Source of the DNA: Bremerella sp. JC817
GTDB lineage: Bacteria; Planctomycetota; Planctomycetia; Pirellulales; Pirellulaceae
NCBI RefSeq assembly: GCF_040718835.1
Contig: NZ_JBFEFG010000281.1
Span: forward strand, 1,049,515 to 1,113,514
Length of the DNA stretch: 64,000 nt
Direction: 5' to 3'
Shown here: positions 29,359 to 39,200 of the stretch, in pieces
How the letters are laid out: every line of letters begins with the position of its first letter
Numbering within the stretch: the stretch's first letter is position 1
Position numbers and translations under genes: made by a program
Notes under the pieces: model-generated
Databases searched by the model: none
What the model was told of the DNA's origin: nothing
The model's input: the letters and a program-made list of their open reading frames with translations, nothing else

Positions 29359-30762
29359 ATGGGATTGAATTTGAACAAGCTTGATCGACGACGTTTCCTG
29401 CGGGGTAGTGGTTTCGCCTTGGCTTTGCCGCTGTTTGGCTCGCTGCTTCCACAGAACCTGCTGGCCGATCCGGCGGTTAATAATCCGAAACGCCTGGGAT
29501 GCTTCTACTTTCCCGATGGCGTTCCAATGCCGTTGCCGGAAGATCCTTCCTACCAAGAGTGGGCTTGGTTTCCGCATGGTGGCGGTACTGAATTCACGTT
29601 CACCAACTGCATGACGCCGCTCGAATCGCTGAAGAGGGACCTGACCATCTTCTCAGGCTTTTCGCACCCGCAGTCGAGAACCGTGCATGGGCACAACAAT
29701 GCGGACCAGTTCCTGACGGGCGCTTACATTGGTGGTGGCGACAAGGAATACAAAAACACGATCTCGCTCGATCAGGAATACGTTAAGTATGTCGGCGATA
29801 AGACCCGTGTCGCTTCGCTGGTGATGTCGACCGACGGCGGGACCGGCACGGCCCGTGGTACACACACGATTTCCTTCGATCGCAACGGTCGCCCGATTCC
29901 GGCAGAGCATCGCCCGAAGCAAATCTTCGACATGCTTTTCGTGAAGAAGAACAACGACTCGGCTCGGCGGCTTGCCTTGAGCGACAGTGCCCTCGACGAA
30001 ATGCTGGCCGATGCCCAGTCGCTGCGAAAGACACTCAGCAAAGAAGACCAGCACAGCCTCGACGAGTACCTCGACTCAGTCCGTCAGGCCGAACTGAAAG
30101 TCGACAAGGCGAAGCAGTGGCTGAGTGTTCCACTGCCAACGGTCGATCGCGATCAACTCAATCTGGAACTTACGACGGAGCATCCACGGGAATACCTGCA
30201 AACGATGTTCGAGCTGATTTACCTCGCTTATAAGACTGACACCACGCGCGTGGCAACCTATCAAATCGGTCGCGAAAATGGCGTCGGTCGCAGCGATCAT
30301 CTGGCCCGGGCCATCGGTTTCAATCTGGCCCATCAGCTTTCGCACGAAACGAAGAACCCCGATGGCTGGAAGAACTTCGGCCTTTATTGCCAGTTCCTCA
30401 ATGAAGAGTTCGGGCGATTCGTCGGCAAGTTGAAAGAGACCCCAGAGCCAGCCGGCACCGGCTGCATGCTCGACAACACGCTGCTGCTGATGGGGTCGGC
30501 TTCGAGTGCCTTCCACTTGTCGCGGAACTATCCGATCATCCTGGCCGGCGGTAAGCAGATGGGCCTGAAGCATGGTCAGTACATCAACAACGCCGGCATG
30601 AACTTCCAGGGTGGTCCTTGGCTGGGCAAACGCGAGCCATGGCAAGATCAAGCGAAGGGGAATGACCTGCCGCTGTCGAACTTGTATGTCACCATGCTCC
30701 AGCGATTGGGCGTCTCGGCCGAGTCGTTCGCCGACAGCACCGGCGTGATCGAAGGCATCTAA
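29359..30762 (+). CDS. DUF1552 family secreted protein
   Basis: The 467-residue protein has a Tat-like signal (KLDRRRFLRGSGFALALPLF). It shows the DUF1552 blocks RLGCFYFPDGVPMPLPED and LLMGSASSAFHLSRNYPIIL. It is the partner of the cytochrome-type protein immediately upstream and a paralogue of the gene at 1070. Exported and function unproven, as for that gene. Confidence 0.93.
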   Translation: MGLNLNKLDRRRFLRGSGFALALPLFGSLLPQNLLADPAVNNPKRLGCFYFPDGVPMPLPEDPSYQEWAWFPHGGGTEFTFTNCMTPLESLKRDLTIFSGFSHPQSRTVHGHNNADQFLTGAYIGGGDKEYKNTISLDQEYVKYVGDKTRVASLVMSTDGGTGTARGTHTISFDRNGRPIPAEHRPKQIFDMLFVKKNNDSARRLALSDSALDEMLADAQSLRKTLSKEDQHSLDEYLDSVRQAELKVDKAKQWLSVPLPTVDRDQLNLELTTEHPREYLQTMFELIYLAYKTDTTRVATYQIGRENGVGRSDHLARAIGFNLAHQLSHETKNPDGWKNFGLYCQFLNEEFGRFVGKLKETPEPAGTGCMLDNTLLLMGSASSAFHLSRNYPIILAGGKQMGLKHGQYINNAGMNFQGGPWLGKREPWQDQAKGNDLPLSNLYVTMLQRLGVSAESFADSTGVIEGI

Positions 30763-31016
30763 CTTCCGCCTTCGTTTTGCTATCGTTGATGGCACTAGCA
30801 ACCAGGGTCGCATGGCACGCAGCTAGCGACCTTATCTACCGATAGGCTTGCCCAAAATAAGCCTTGAAAACGTTGCCGGAGGCTGGCAAGATCGCCTCCT
30901 CGAAATCGGCTTAATGCTGACAATCCGCAATGTCGATAGTCATTCGGGGGCAACAGACAACACAGATTAGCGGCACGCAAGGGTTGCGGAGTTGGCTATC
31001 TGCGGTGGAGACCAGA

Positions 31017-31673
31017 ATGCAGCGTCGTCTATTTCTTTCTTACCTGACCGGATCGCTTTGCATCGGCCCGGCAGCGTGCCTTTTAAGTGGATGCGGAACG
31101 CTGATTCATACCGAGCGTGTCGGTCAACCTCACACGCACCAGATCGATTGGAAGATCGTGGCCCTCGATGGTTTGGGCATGCTGCTCTTCTTCGTTCCCG
31201 GCGTGATCGCATTCGCGGTCGACTTCTATACCGGGGCGATCTACATTCCTTACGAAGAATACCACGGGCCCTATCCGGCACCTGGCTCGGCCAGCACTCC
31301 GCAGCCGACCTGGGGGCCACCTCCGAGCGTGCCCGTCACGACGCAGCAGACCACTGCCGCACCGACTCCGGCCTCCGTCGCTCCGGCTAACGGCCCATCG
31401 CTGCAATCGGCTGGGAATTCGGTTTCGACCACTTGGAGCCCGGAACTTGGCCTCCGCCGAATGGAAGTCCCTCGTGATCAGCTCGATCCGCAGTCGCTGG
31501 AACAGGTCGTCTCGATGCAGATCGGTCGCCCCGTTTCACTGCAAGATCCGAGCGTGCGAATGAGCGATCTGGCTCAGATCGAATCGTTCCAGGATCAGCG
31601 TCGCACGCACGAAGAAGATCGTTCGTTCGGCTCGAACATCCGGCGTTTCTTCGATCGCTTCCAGCAGGCGTAA
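31017..31673 (+). CDS. lipoprotein of unknown function with one membrane segment
   Basis: From ATG 31017 the protein has 218 residues. The lipoprotein signal ends AACLLSGC, and a hydrophobic segment (GMLLFFVPGVIAFAVDF) follows at about 47-63. A Pro/Thr/Ser-rich linker comes next, then a soluble C-terminal part (LGLRRMEVPRDQLDPQSLEQ). No family is recognised. An in-frame extension to 30930 is possible but spoils the signal. It stands alone downstream of the DUF1552 gene (254-bp gap). Confidence 0.75.
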   Translation: MQRRLFLSYLTGSLCIGPAACLLSGCGTLIHTERVGQPHTHQIDWKIVALDGLGMLLFFVPGVIAFAVDFYTGAIYIPYEEYHGPYPAPGSASTPQPTWGPPPSVPVTTQQTTAAPTPASVAPANGPSLQSAGNSVSTTWSPELGLRRMEVPRDQLDPQSLEQVVSMQIGRPVSLQDPSVRMSDLAQIESFQDQRRTHEEDRSFGSNIRRFFDRFQQA

Positions 31674-31892
31674 CGCTTCGATTGGCCAGCACCTCGGGGG
31701 CACACTTCCCTGCAAAAGTTGCCCCGATTCATGGCGGCGTCCTAGAACTTTCTTCGCATACCCCCAAATCTGACGTAAATTTGGTCGCTGGGAGTCGGGC
31801 GCGACGGGCGTTTGACCGAGCATCGGTACTTACCGGAACGCACAAGCTTTTGGCCTCCGTTCTGGCAACCTTTCGTGGTGGAAAGCTCGCTC

Positions 31893-32342
31893 ATGAATCG
31901 CCTGACAACGTACCTGCTTTGCTCGCTCGCCTTGCTAGTAGTGGGTGGAATCGGCCTCGCTTGGGCGCATGAAGATGGCGTCTTGAAGGTGACCGTCGTT
32001 GCAAAGTCGATTGACTCATGGGACGGCAAGCCGCTGCCTCCGTACCCGGAAGGTCAGCCAGAGATCACGATCCTGCGGATCGTTATTCCAGCCGGTGAAC
32101 GAACGCCACTGCACACCCATAGCGTGATCAACGCCGGCGTCATGCTTCGCGGCGAACTGGTGGTCCATATGGAAGGTGGCGGCACCAAGACGCTGAAGGA
32201 AGGGGACTCGCTGATCGAACTGGTCAACAAACCACACTGGGGTCAGAACGACACCAAAACCGACGCCGAGATCCTGGTCTTCTACGCCGGCATCCAAGGC
32301 AAGTCGAACACGCACACCGTGGAAGAGCACGCCCATCCATAG
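31893..32342 (+). CDS. exported cupin-domain protein
   Basis: The protein has 149 residues from ATG 31893 with a signal peptide (LLCSLALLVVGGIGLAWAHE). A single cupin_2 domain follows: VIPAGERTPLHTHSVINAGV with the His ligands, GELVVHMEGGGTKTLKEGDS, and LVNKPHWGQNDTKTDAEILV. The H-T-H pattern and the later H (KPHWG) fit a metal-binding cupin of the periplasm; the substrate is unknown. It stands alone. Confidence 0.88.
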   Translation: MNRLTTYLLCSLALLVVGGIGLAWAHEDGVLKVTVVAKSIDSWDGKPLPPYPEGQPEITILRIVIPAGERTPLHTHSVINAGVMLRGELVVHMEGGGTKTLKEGDSLIELVNKPHWGQNDTKTDAEILVFYAGIQGKSNTHTVEEHAHP

Positions 32343-32865
32343 CGGGAACGGCCCGTGACTGTCACCGACCGCCTTGCGTTCTTCGTCCTCGAAAGACACA
32401 TTACCCAGGTTAGTGCCTTTACGGGTGATGTTTTCGCCTGGCGGTGGCTCCGCTTGTGGATCTTTGCCTTCCCATACGGTCTCTCCAAGTCGGAAAGAAC
32501 GCGTGATCAAAGCTCGGTGGCCCCAAGTACTGCGACAATCTGTGGAGACGTCACAGCCGGTAACAACCTCGCCCGTGGTGGTTCGTGTGAGTCGTATCAG
32601 TTGTAGCGAGCGTCAGCTACCTGAAAGCCCCAATTACCGAACCAAAGTCACGGGTCCATGCAATTTGGCGGCTTTCCGCTGCGCGGCCTCAAACCATGTG
32701 CCAGACTTCAGCCAGTAAACAGGCCGATTTTCAATCAGCCTGCGTGCATCGAATTCCGAAGGCTGACTTGAAGTTTGGGGATTGCTGGTGACTTGTTCGT
32801 GCCGAACTGAAGAACGTCGTTTCTGCTTGCGATTTAATCCGAGTGTGAACTGGGGGACTCACCTG
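32343..32865. other. 523-bp gap with gene-like open frames on the minus strand
   Basis: No intact plus-strand gene is seen. On the minus strand two segments in one frame look protein-like: one ending at 32634 (listed separately), and one from about 32618 down to 32345 (SLQLIRLTRTTTGEVVTG, SFRLGETVWEGKDPQAEPPP). They are separated by two stops, and the second has no start codon before TTG 32510. They may be parts of one broken gene. Confidence 0.3.
32634..32799 (-). pseudogene. C-terminal gene fragment, family unknown
   Basis: The minus-strand frame ending in TAA at 32634 reads FDARRLIENRPVYWLKSGTW, FEAAQRKAAKLHGPVTLVR, with good codon logic. It has no start codon within about 60 codons, and its 5' side runs into the antisense of the EAL gene. 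It looks like the tail of a gene whose front is lost. I cannot name the family. Confidence 0.3.
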
Positions 32866-33903
32866 GTGCAGTTTGCGGAACTACGCGACTGGGAACTCGG
32901 TAGCGAGGCCACCGACTTTGTCGTGCTGGTCGGAGGCCGCTCGCGTTATTTGATTGTGAACGACGTGGTCAACTTCCTGCGCGCGATTCTCGAGCCGTCG
33001 CAGCTGGCTGCCATCGAAGCCCGCTGGGAAGCCGCTTCGCCGGAACCAGGCTGCTGCATGCGTCAATCCGCCATGACAACCCACGTGGCCGACGCCTTTA
33101 TGAAGCTTGAACAATTTGCCCCACTCAACGCGACGCCGCTGGTCGAACTGCTACGAAGTGGCCGCATCACTAGCCACTTCCAACCGGTCTTTCGCGCCGA
33201 TGGTCAAACCGTGTGGGGCTACGAATGCTTAATGCGGGGCGTGACGGACGAAGGCAAGATCATCTATCCAGGGGAACTCCTGGCTTGGGCCTCGCAAGAA
33301 CGTTTGACCTTCATGCTGGATCGCATTTGCCGCGAGACCCACATTCGCAACGCGAAGAAGACCCTGCCAGACAACGTTTCGATCTTGATTAACTTCCTGC
33401 CAACGGCAATTTATGAACCATCGTACTGCTTGAAGTCGACCATCGCCGCGGCGAAATCTGCCGGGATCGAGCCAGATCGGATCGTGTTCGAGGTGGTCGA
33501 GACCGAAGCGGTCGATCAGCGTGAACACCTGACCGATGTGTTGATGTACTACCGCGAAAAAGGTTTCCGGATCGCATTGGATGACGTCGGTGAAGGCTTC
33601 GCAGGCCTGAACATGCTTGCCGACTTGAACCCTGATGTGATCAAGATCGATATGAGCCTCGTCCGCACGGCAGTCAGTTCGCCGATCCATACAGCGATCT
33701 GCGGTGCACTCGCTTCGATTGCCAAGCAGTGCAACCGACTCTGCCTGGCCGAAGGGATCGAGACGGCCGAGCAGTTCGAGTTGATGAAGTCGCTTGGTGT
33801 CGATTTGTTTCAGGGCTTCTACCTGGCCCGCCCCGCCGCCACCGCCTTTCAGCCAGTGAAGAGTTCGACGATCGTCGAAGCAGAAGCGGTCGCCGCCAGC
33901 TAG
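32866..33903 (+). CDS. EAL-domain protein (cyclic di-GMP phosphodiesterase-like)
   Basis: The GTG at 32866 has GGGGG nine bases upstream and gives 345 residues; in-frame starts at 32845 and 32782 are alternatives. The N-terminal about 80 residues are not recognised. The EAL domain follows from SHFQPVFRADGQTVWGYECL to the end. The name motif reads E-C-L in place of E-A-L. Other active-site positions are present: SILINFLP (Asn), FEVVETEA (Glu), IALDDVGEGFAG (Asp pair, with a changed loop 6), VIKIDMSL (Lys), AEGIET and QGFYLARP. With all metal ligands kept it could hydrolyse c-di-GMP to pGpG, although the altered loop 6 often goes with weak activity. Its stop overlaps the stop of the convergent gene. 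Confidence 0.9.
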   Translation: MQFAELRDWELGSEATDFVVLVGGRSRYLIVNDVVNFLRAILEPSQLAAIEARWEAASPEPGCCMRQSAMTTHVADAFMKLEQFAPLNATPLVELLRSGRITSHFQPVFRADGQTVWGYECLMRGVTDEGKIIYPGELLAWASQERLTFMLDRICRETHIRNAKKTLPDNVSILINFLPTAIYEPSYCLKSTIAAAKSAGIEPDRIVFEVVETEAVDQREHLTDVLMYYREKGFRIALDDVGEGFAGLNMLADLNPDVIKIDMSLVRTAVSSPIHTAICGALASIAKQCNRLCLAEGIETAEQFELMKSLGVDLFQGFYLARPAATAFQPVKSSTIVEAEAVAAS

Positions 33904-34709
33904 TTTGCTGTCAGCACCACGGCCCGGGCATCGACATTCAGTACCTGGGTTCCGTTGGCCAGCTCGGCCAGTGGCGTGTCCCAGTGAGCATGGCCACGGA
34001 CAACGAGCGTCGGGTTAAACTGCTCAAACATCTCACGTACGAGAGCCAAACCACGGCAGCCGGGCACTGGGGCATCGGGGCCGTCGTGCATGATCACGAT
34101 CTCAGGCGATTCACATAGAAGAGAGCCGACACCGTCGACGAAGTCATCGATATGCCTTCGCCAAAGACGCCTCGGATCGCCAGGGATGCCGCTGAGTCCC
34201 GCGATTCTCAGGCCATCGACCGTCACCACGTCGCCGTCGAGAAAGTGCATCGGGTCCGAGAATCTCGGTGGCCCTGCTTTGTCGCCGAAGAGGTCGTGGT
34301 TGCCGGCGACTCCGACCACCCAATCCATTTGGTCGGCGAACGCCCGCCAAACCGAGCGCACATCGCCACTCCCTCCGCGACGATCCAGTGTCGGAACCGT
34401 ATAGAAATCGCCTGCCAGCAGGACGCCGATGCGTTGATTGCCCACGTTCAACGAAGGCAGGATGTCGTCAAGTAGCATTGCTGGAAGAACTTCGCCCAGC
34501 AGGCGTAACGGCTGACCACGCGCCGACTCGAAGGTTTCGCGACCTTGCAAGTCTGCGGTTACCACCAGCGCCGAAATCCCCTCAGGCAGTGCGTCAACAA
34601 CGCCATGCAGCACCGGCAGCGAATCGGAATAGAAGTCGCCGGGCCGCTTGCCAGCGTTCAGGAATCGAATTTCCCGAACCGGTTCGTCGCTGAGGGATGT
34701 GATTCTCAT
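33900..34709 (-). CDS. calcineurin-like metallophosphoesterase
   Basis: The 269-residue protein has no signal peptide and is therefore cytoplasmic. Metal-binding blocks are in order: LVVTADLQGRE (in place of the usual D-x-H), LLAGDFYTVP, GVAGNHDLFGD, VIMHDGPDAP and VVRGHAHWDTP. It is a Ser/Thr-phosphatase-fold esterase of unknown substrate. Because it lies tail to tail with the EAL gene (sharing CTAG for both stops), a role in nucleotide turnover is conceivable but not shown. Confidence 0.87.
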   Translation of the reverse strand: MRITSLSDEPVREIRFLNAGKRPGDFYSDSLPVLHGVVDALPEGISALVVTADLQGRETFESARGQPLRLLGEVLPAMLLDDILPSLNVGNQRIGVLLAGDFYTVPTLDRRGGSGDVRSVWRAFADQMDWVVGVAGNHDLFGDKAGPPRFSDPMHFLDGDVVTVDGLRIAGLSGIPGDPRRLWRRHIDDFVDGVGSLLCESPEIVIMHDGPDAPVPGCRGLALVREMFEQFNPTLVVRGHAHWDTPLAELANGTQVLNVDARAVVLTAN

Positions 34710-34783
34710 CCCGCCGAAGACACACCTTCACCGAAAGAGGTTCGCTAACGGGCAGCGAGTTTCTGGCGTGCCTTGATCTTGGT

Positions 34784-36235
34784 CTAGCTTAAGAGGTCCA
34801 AGATCGGGTGATGCTCTTCAACGCCGGTTAGCTTGAAGTTCAAACCACGATGGCGGAAGGTTAGCTTCGTATGATCGATCCCCAGAGCGTGCAAGATCGT
34901 CGCTTGAACGTCATGCACGTGGACTTTGTTTTCGACGACGTTGAAACCAACTTCGTCCGTCTTGCCATAGGTCAGCCCGGGCTTCATCCCACCACCGGAG
35001 AACCACATGGTGAACGCTTGCGGATGATGATCACGTCCCTGACTTCGTCCCAGGGCGGCACTCGATTCGACCATCGGCGTTCGACCAAACTCACCCCCCC
35101 AAACGATCAGCGTATCGTCGAGCATGCCCCGCCGACGCAGATCTTCAACCAGGGCAGCACACGCTTGATCGGTTTCTTTGGCCTGAGCTCGAATCCCGCC
35201 TTCGACGTTACTATGATGATCCCAGCCAGCGTGATAAACCTGAACGAAACGGACGCCTCGCTCAGCGAGCCTTCGTGCGAGAAGACAATTGTTGGCGAAC
35301 GCTTGTTTCGGATCACTCGGGTTCGCTCCGTAAAGATCCATCGTTTCCTGGGTCTCTTGCGAGAACTCCATGAGCTCTGGGGCCCGCGACTGCATGCGGA
35401 AGGCCATTTCGTACGCTTCCATTCGCGTACGGATTTCAGGATCGCCAACCGCGTCGAAGCGTTGTTGATTCAACTGGCGAATCAAATCGAGCGACTCGCG
35501 CTGAGCTTTCGTATCGAAGCCAGGCGGATTCGATACGTGCAGAATCGGATCGCCTTGCCCGCGGAATGGGACACCTTGATGCACCGATGGCAGGAAACCA
35601 GCGTTCCACATCGCCGCCCCCCCGCTCAAGCTGCCACCACTCTTCAGCACGACGAACGACGGCAAGTCGTGGGCTTCGCTTCCCAGGCCGTAACTCAGCC
35701 AAGAGCCCATGCTAGGTCGACCTGGCACACCATTGCCAGTGTTGCAAAAGAGCTGGGCTGGCGAATGGTTGAAGTGATCGGTGTGGACCGAACGCAGGAT
35801 TGTGATATCGTCGACCACCTTCGACAAGCCTGGCAGCATTTCGGAAATCTCGGCACCACATTGGCCATGCTTCGCGAACTTGAATCGTGGACCAAGGACT
35901 GCCGCGTCAGGCTGAATGAACGCGTAGCGTTGCCCAGCGATCACCGACGGAGGAATCGGCTTGCCTTCCATTTCGGCAAGCTTCGGCTTGTAGTCGAACA
36001 ACTCGAGCTGACTAGGGGCACCTGCCATGAACAGGTAGATGACCCGCTTCGCCTTGCCCGGAAAGTGCGTCGACTTCGGCGCGAATGGATTGGCGTTGTC
36101 GGCGTGGACGACTTCGTTCGCCATGCCTGATTCGGCCAAGAGCGAAGCCAGGGCGATCTTGCCAATTCCCACACCACAATTGCGAAAGAAGTGTCGTCGA
36201 GTTTGTTCTTGAAGCCAATGCATTGGTTCGCTCAC
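34784..36235 (-). CDS. DUF1501 family secreted protein
   Basis: The 483-residue protein has a Tat-type start (QEQTRRHFFRNCGVGIGKIA). The DUF1501 blocks are AKRVIYLFMAGAPSQLELFD, HTDHFNHSPAQLFCNTGNG, VQVYHAGWDHHSNVEGGI and TLIVWGGEFGRTPMVESSAA. The fold is related to alkaline-phosphatase/sulfatase-like enzymes, but no activity is established. It lies 6 bp behind the DUF1549/DUF1553 gene, the standard planctomycete pair, so the two form one operon. Confidence 0.94.
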   Translation of the reverse strand: MSEPMHWLQEQTRRHFFRNCGVGIGKIALASLLAESGMANEVVHADNANPFAPKSTHFPGKAKRVIYLFMAGAPSQLELFDYKPKLAEMEGKPIPPSVIAGQRYAFIQPDAAVLGPRFKFAKHGQCGAEISEMLPGLSKVVDDITILRSVHTDHFNHSPAQLFCNTGNGVPGRPSMGSWLSYGLGSEAHDLPSFVVLKSGGSLSGGAAMWNAGFLPSVHQGVPFRGQGDPILHVSNPPGFDTKAQRESLDLIRQLNQQRFDAVGDPEIRTRMEAYEMAFRMQSRAPELMEFSQETQETMDLYGANPSDPKQAFANNCLLARRLAERGVRFVQVYHAGWDHHSNVEGGIRAQAKETDQACAALVEDLRRRGMLDDTLIVWGGEFGRTPMVESSAALGRSQGRDHHPQAFTMWFSGGGMKPGLTYGKTDEVGFNVVENKVHVHDVQATILHALGIDHTKLTFRHRGLNFKLTGVEEHHPILDLLS

Positions 36236-36241
36236 TTCCGT

Positions 36242-39200
36242 TTATGGTTTGGTGATGAATTCGTCGAGGTTCATCAAGGCACGAGCCACCATCACCCAGG
36301 CCGCGTCGTCCGCCGAACTGTTCTGCTTACCAGCGATTGCTGCTGGATCGAGTTCGCCACTTTGCAGTCGCTGTAATTGCTCGTTCCGATATTGCAGCAC
36401 CGCTTTGACTTCGCCCGATTCTGGCGGCCGAGTCAAAAGACGTCGGAAGATGTTCTCGGCGATCGTTTCTTTCGTCGCACCATCGGTCTTCGCCGCAAAG
36501 GCCAGGGCCTGGGCAAGTTCCAGGTACATTGCATCGTTTAACAACGTCAAAGCTTGAAGTGGCGTGTTGCTACGATCTCGCTTCGCAATACAAACTTCAC
36601 CGCTCGGTGCGTCGAACACCGTGAATGCCGCGAAAGGTGCCGTCCGCTTGCTGAAGGTGTAGATCGACCGGCGAAAGCGATCTTCGCCCGTTGAAGGATT
36701 CCACTTCATGCTGTCGTAAGCTAGGGCGGTCACACTGCTGGGCTGAGGTGGAAAGACGCCGTGTCCGAACATTTTGTCCGATAACTGCCCACTCGCCTTC
36801 AGCATCGAATCCCGAACCATTTCGGCATCGACACGAAAACGAGGGCCACGAGCCAAAAGCCGATTTTGCGGGTCCAGTGATTGCAGTTCTGACGTCGCCA
36901 CCGAGTCTTGTCGATAGGTCGCACTCAAGACAATTTCGCGATGCAGCGATTTCATCGACCAGCCATTTTCAACCAGCGACGAAGCAAGATGATCGAGAAG
37001 CTGCGGATGCGATGGAGGTTCCGACTGAGTGCCGAAGTCGCCAGCACTCTCGACCAGGCCACGTCCGAAGAATGCCTGCCAGGCACGATTCGCCACGACC
37101 CGTGACGTCAAAGGATTGTTGCGACTGACCAGCCACCGGGCGAGTTCCAATCGATTCGTAGGCCCTGGACTCGACTCGTCCGCCAGAAACTGCGGCACAT
37201 TCGGTTGCACCAATTCCTTCGGACTGAGGTACTCGCCACGATGATGGCGATGCGTCGGACGAGGGTTGTCTTCAGGACGCTCCTGCATGACCAAGGTAGT
37301 CGAATAGCGAGGCATCGACTTTCGAAGCGCATCGATCGGCTTGCGAGCCTCGGCTAGTTCTGGAGCAACTTCCAGGTAGTAGCGTTCGATCTGTGTTTGC
37401 TCTTGGGGAGAAAGCTCGTCCGGAGTTTGTGTCAGCAGAGCCTCTACCTCAACCGGCAACTGCTTTGCTTTGACTTTGCCATCTGCGGAAGCGGCCGAGA
37501 TCCGAAAACGACCGAGGCTGGCAGCGAAGTGGCGTTCGAAGAGCAATTCGATCGTTAGCTCGCCTGCCGAGGTGATCGTCTGTTCGAGGTTCAACACCAG
37601 TTGGTTCGATTTCCCTTCCCGTTCGGCCGTGGACCAGCCGGTCGAGCCGTTGCCGTCCAGCACGTTGGCTGCGTCGGCATTGCCACTGCCAATCCCAATC
37701 TTGCCGTAACTGTGCGACGCTTCATGGAGCTTGACCGGCTGACCGTTAAACTTCGAGGTGAACTCGCTGAGGAAGAAGTCACCTTGTCGCCCTTCGTAAT
37801 ACGCTCGGCCTGGGCCACCCGCTGGCAAGCGTTCGTCCGGCATCACTTCCAATCGCAACGCCGTCAACGGAAGCTGGGCCGGATCGATCGTGTAGGTCAG
37901 TGTGAAAACATCTCGCTTGGTGATATCGCCACTCGAGAAGATCGAGCCATCTTCCAGCGTTTCTAGCTTCGGTAAGTTGCTCTCCAAGGCCGAGGGACGG
38001 AGCGTCTGCCAGTTCACGGCTCGCTGCCGAGCCTCGGCAAGCCATTCCGCCTTCTTCGTTTGGAAGTGTGCTTCGCGTCGCTGAGGCAACTCCCCTTCCC
38101 CATCGGCAGGCGGGAATTGACCGGGCAACTGCGATTCGAGTTCTGCGATCTTGGCGAGCGTCGCTTCCCGACGCTTGATATCCTCGGGCGTTTTTAGCAG
38201 CAACGAAGGTTCGTCGGCGTTGTTCAACAAAGCCATGAACGCAAAGTAGTCCGTATGCGTAATCGGGTCGTACTTGTGCGTATGGCACTGGGCACAGCCG
38301 ATCGTCAGGCCAAGCCACACGGTGCCGGTCGTTGCGAGTCGGTCGACCATCGCGTAGTAACGATACTCGAGCGGATCGATACCCCCCTCTTCGTTCAACA
38401 TCGTGTTACGGTGAAAGCCGGTCGCGATCATCTGGCTTTGCGTCGCATCCGGAAGCATGTCACCGGCAAGTTGCTCGATCGTAAACTGATCGAACGGCAT
38501 GTCATCGTTGATCGCTTGAATGACCCAGTCGCGATAGGGCCAGATCGAACGTTCGCGATCTTTCTCGTAGCCGTTCGTATCGGAATAGCGTGCGAGGTCT
38601 AACCATTCACGAGCCCAGCGTTCGCCATAGCGAGGCGAGGCCAACAAGCGATCGACTAACTTCTCGTAAGCTTGCAGCTCTTGATCGTTTACGAACGCAT
38701 CGGCCTCGGCAGGGGTCGGAGGCAGGCCGATCAAGTCGAGATAAACGCGTCGCACCAAGGCATATCGATCTGCTTCGAGAGAAGGAGCGAGACCTTCTTT
38801 CTCAAGCCTCGCGAGCACAAAACGGTCGATCGGTCGCTTAGGCCACCCCTCGTTGGCGACCGCTGGCAGTTCCGGCCTGGTCACCGGAACAAAAGCCCAA
38901 TGCCTGGCGTAGGGTGCTCCCTCTTCAATCCACTTTTGAAACAGCTTTTTCTGTTCGGCCGTCAACGTGTCGTTGGTATGGGGTGGTGGCATCTGCAGAT
39001 CGTGATCGTCTGTCAGGATGCGTTCCATCAGCAGGCTCTCGGTCGCCGAGCCCGGCACCAGGGCTCCGTAATCGATGGCCGCCTCCCGATCGTCCAATCG
39101 CAAATTGGCTTCGCGATGTTCTTCGTCCGGACCGTGACACGCAAAGCACTTGGAGGCGAAGATCGGGCGAATGTCGCGATTGAAATCGACAGCGTCCTCG

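Noticed and set aside
34871..36130. 419-codon plus-strand frame opposite the DUF1501 gene
   Set aside because: Shadow of a well-recognised gene. It lacks signal, domain or ribosome-binding site.
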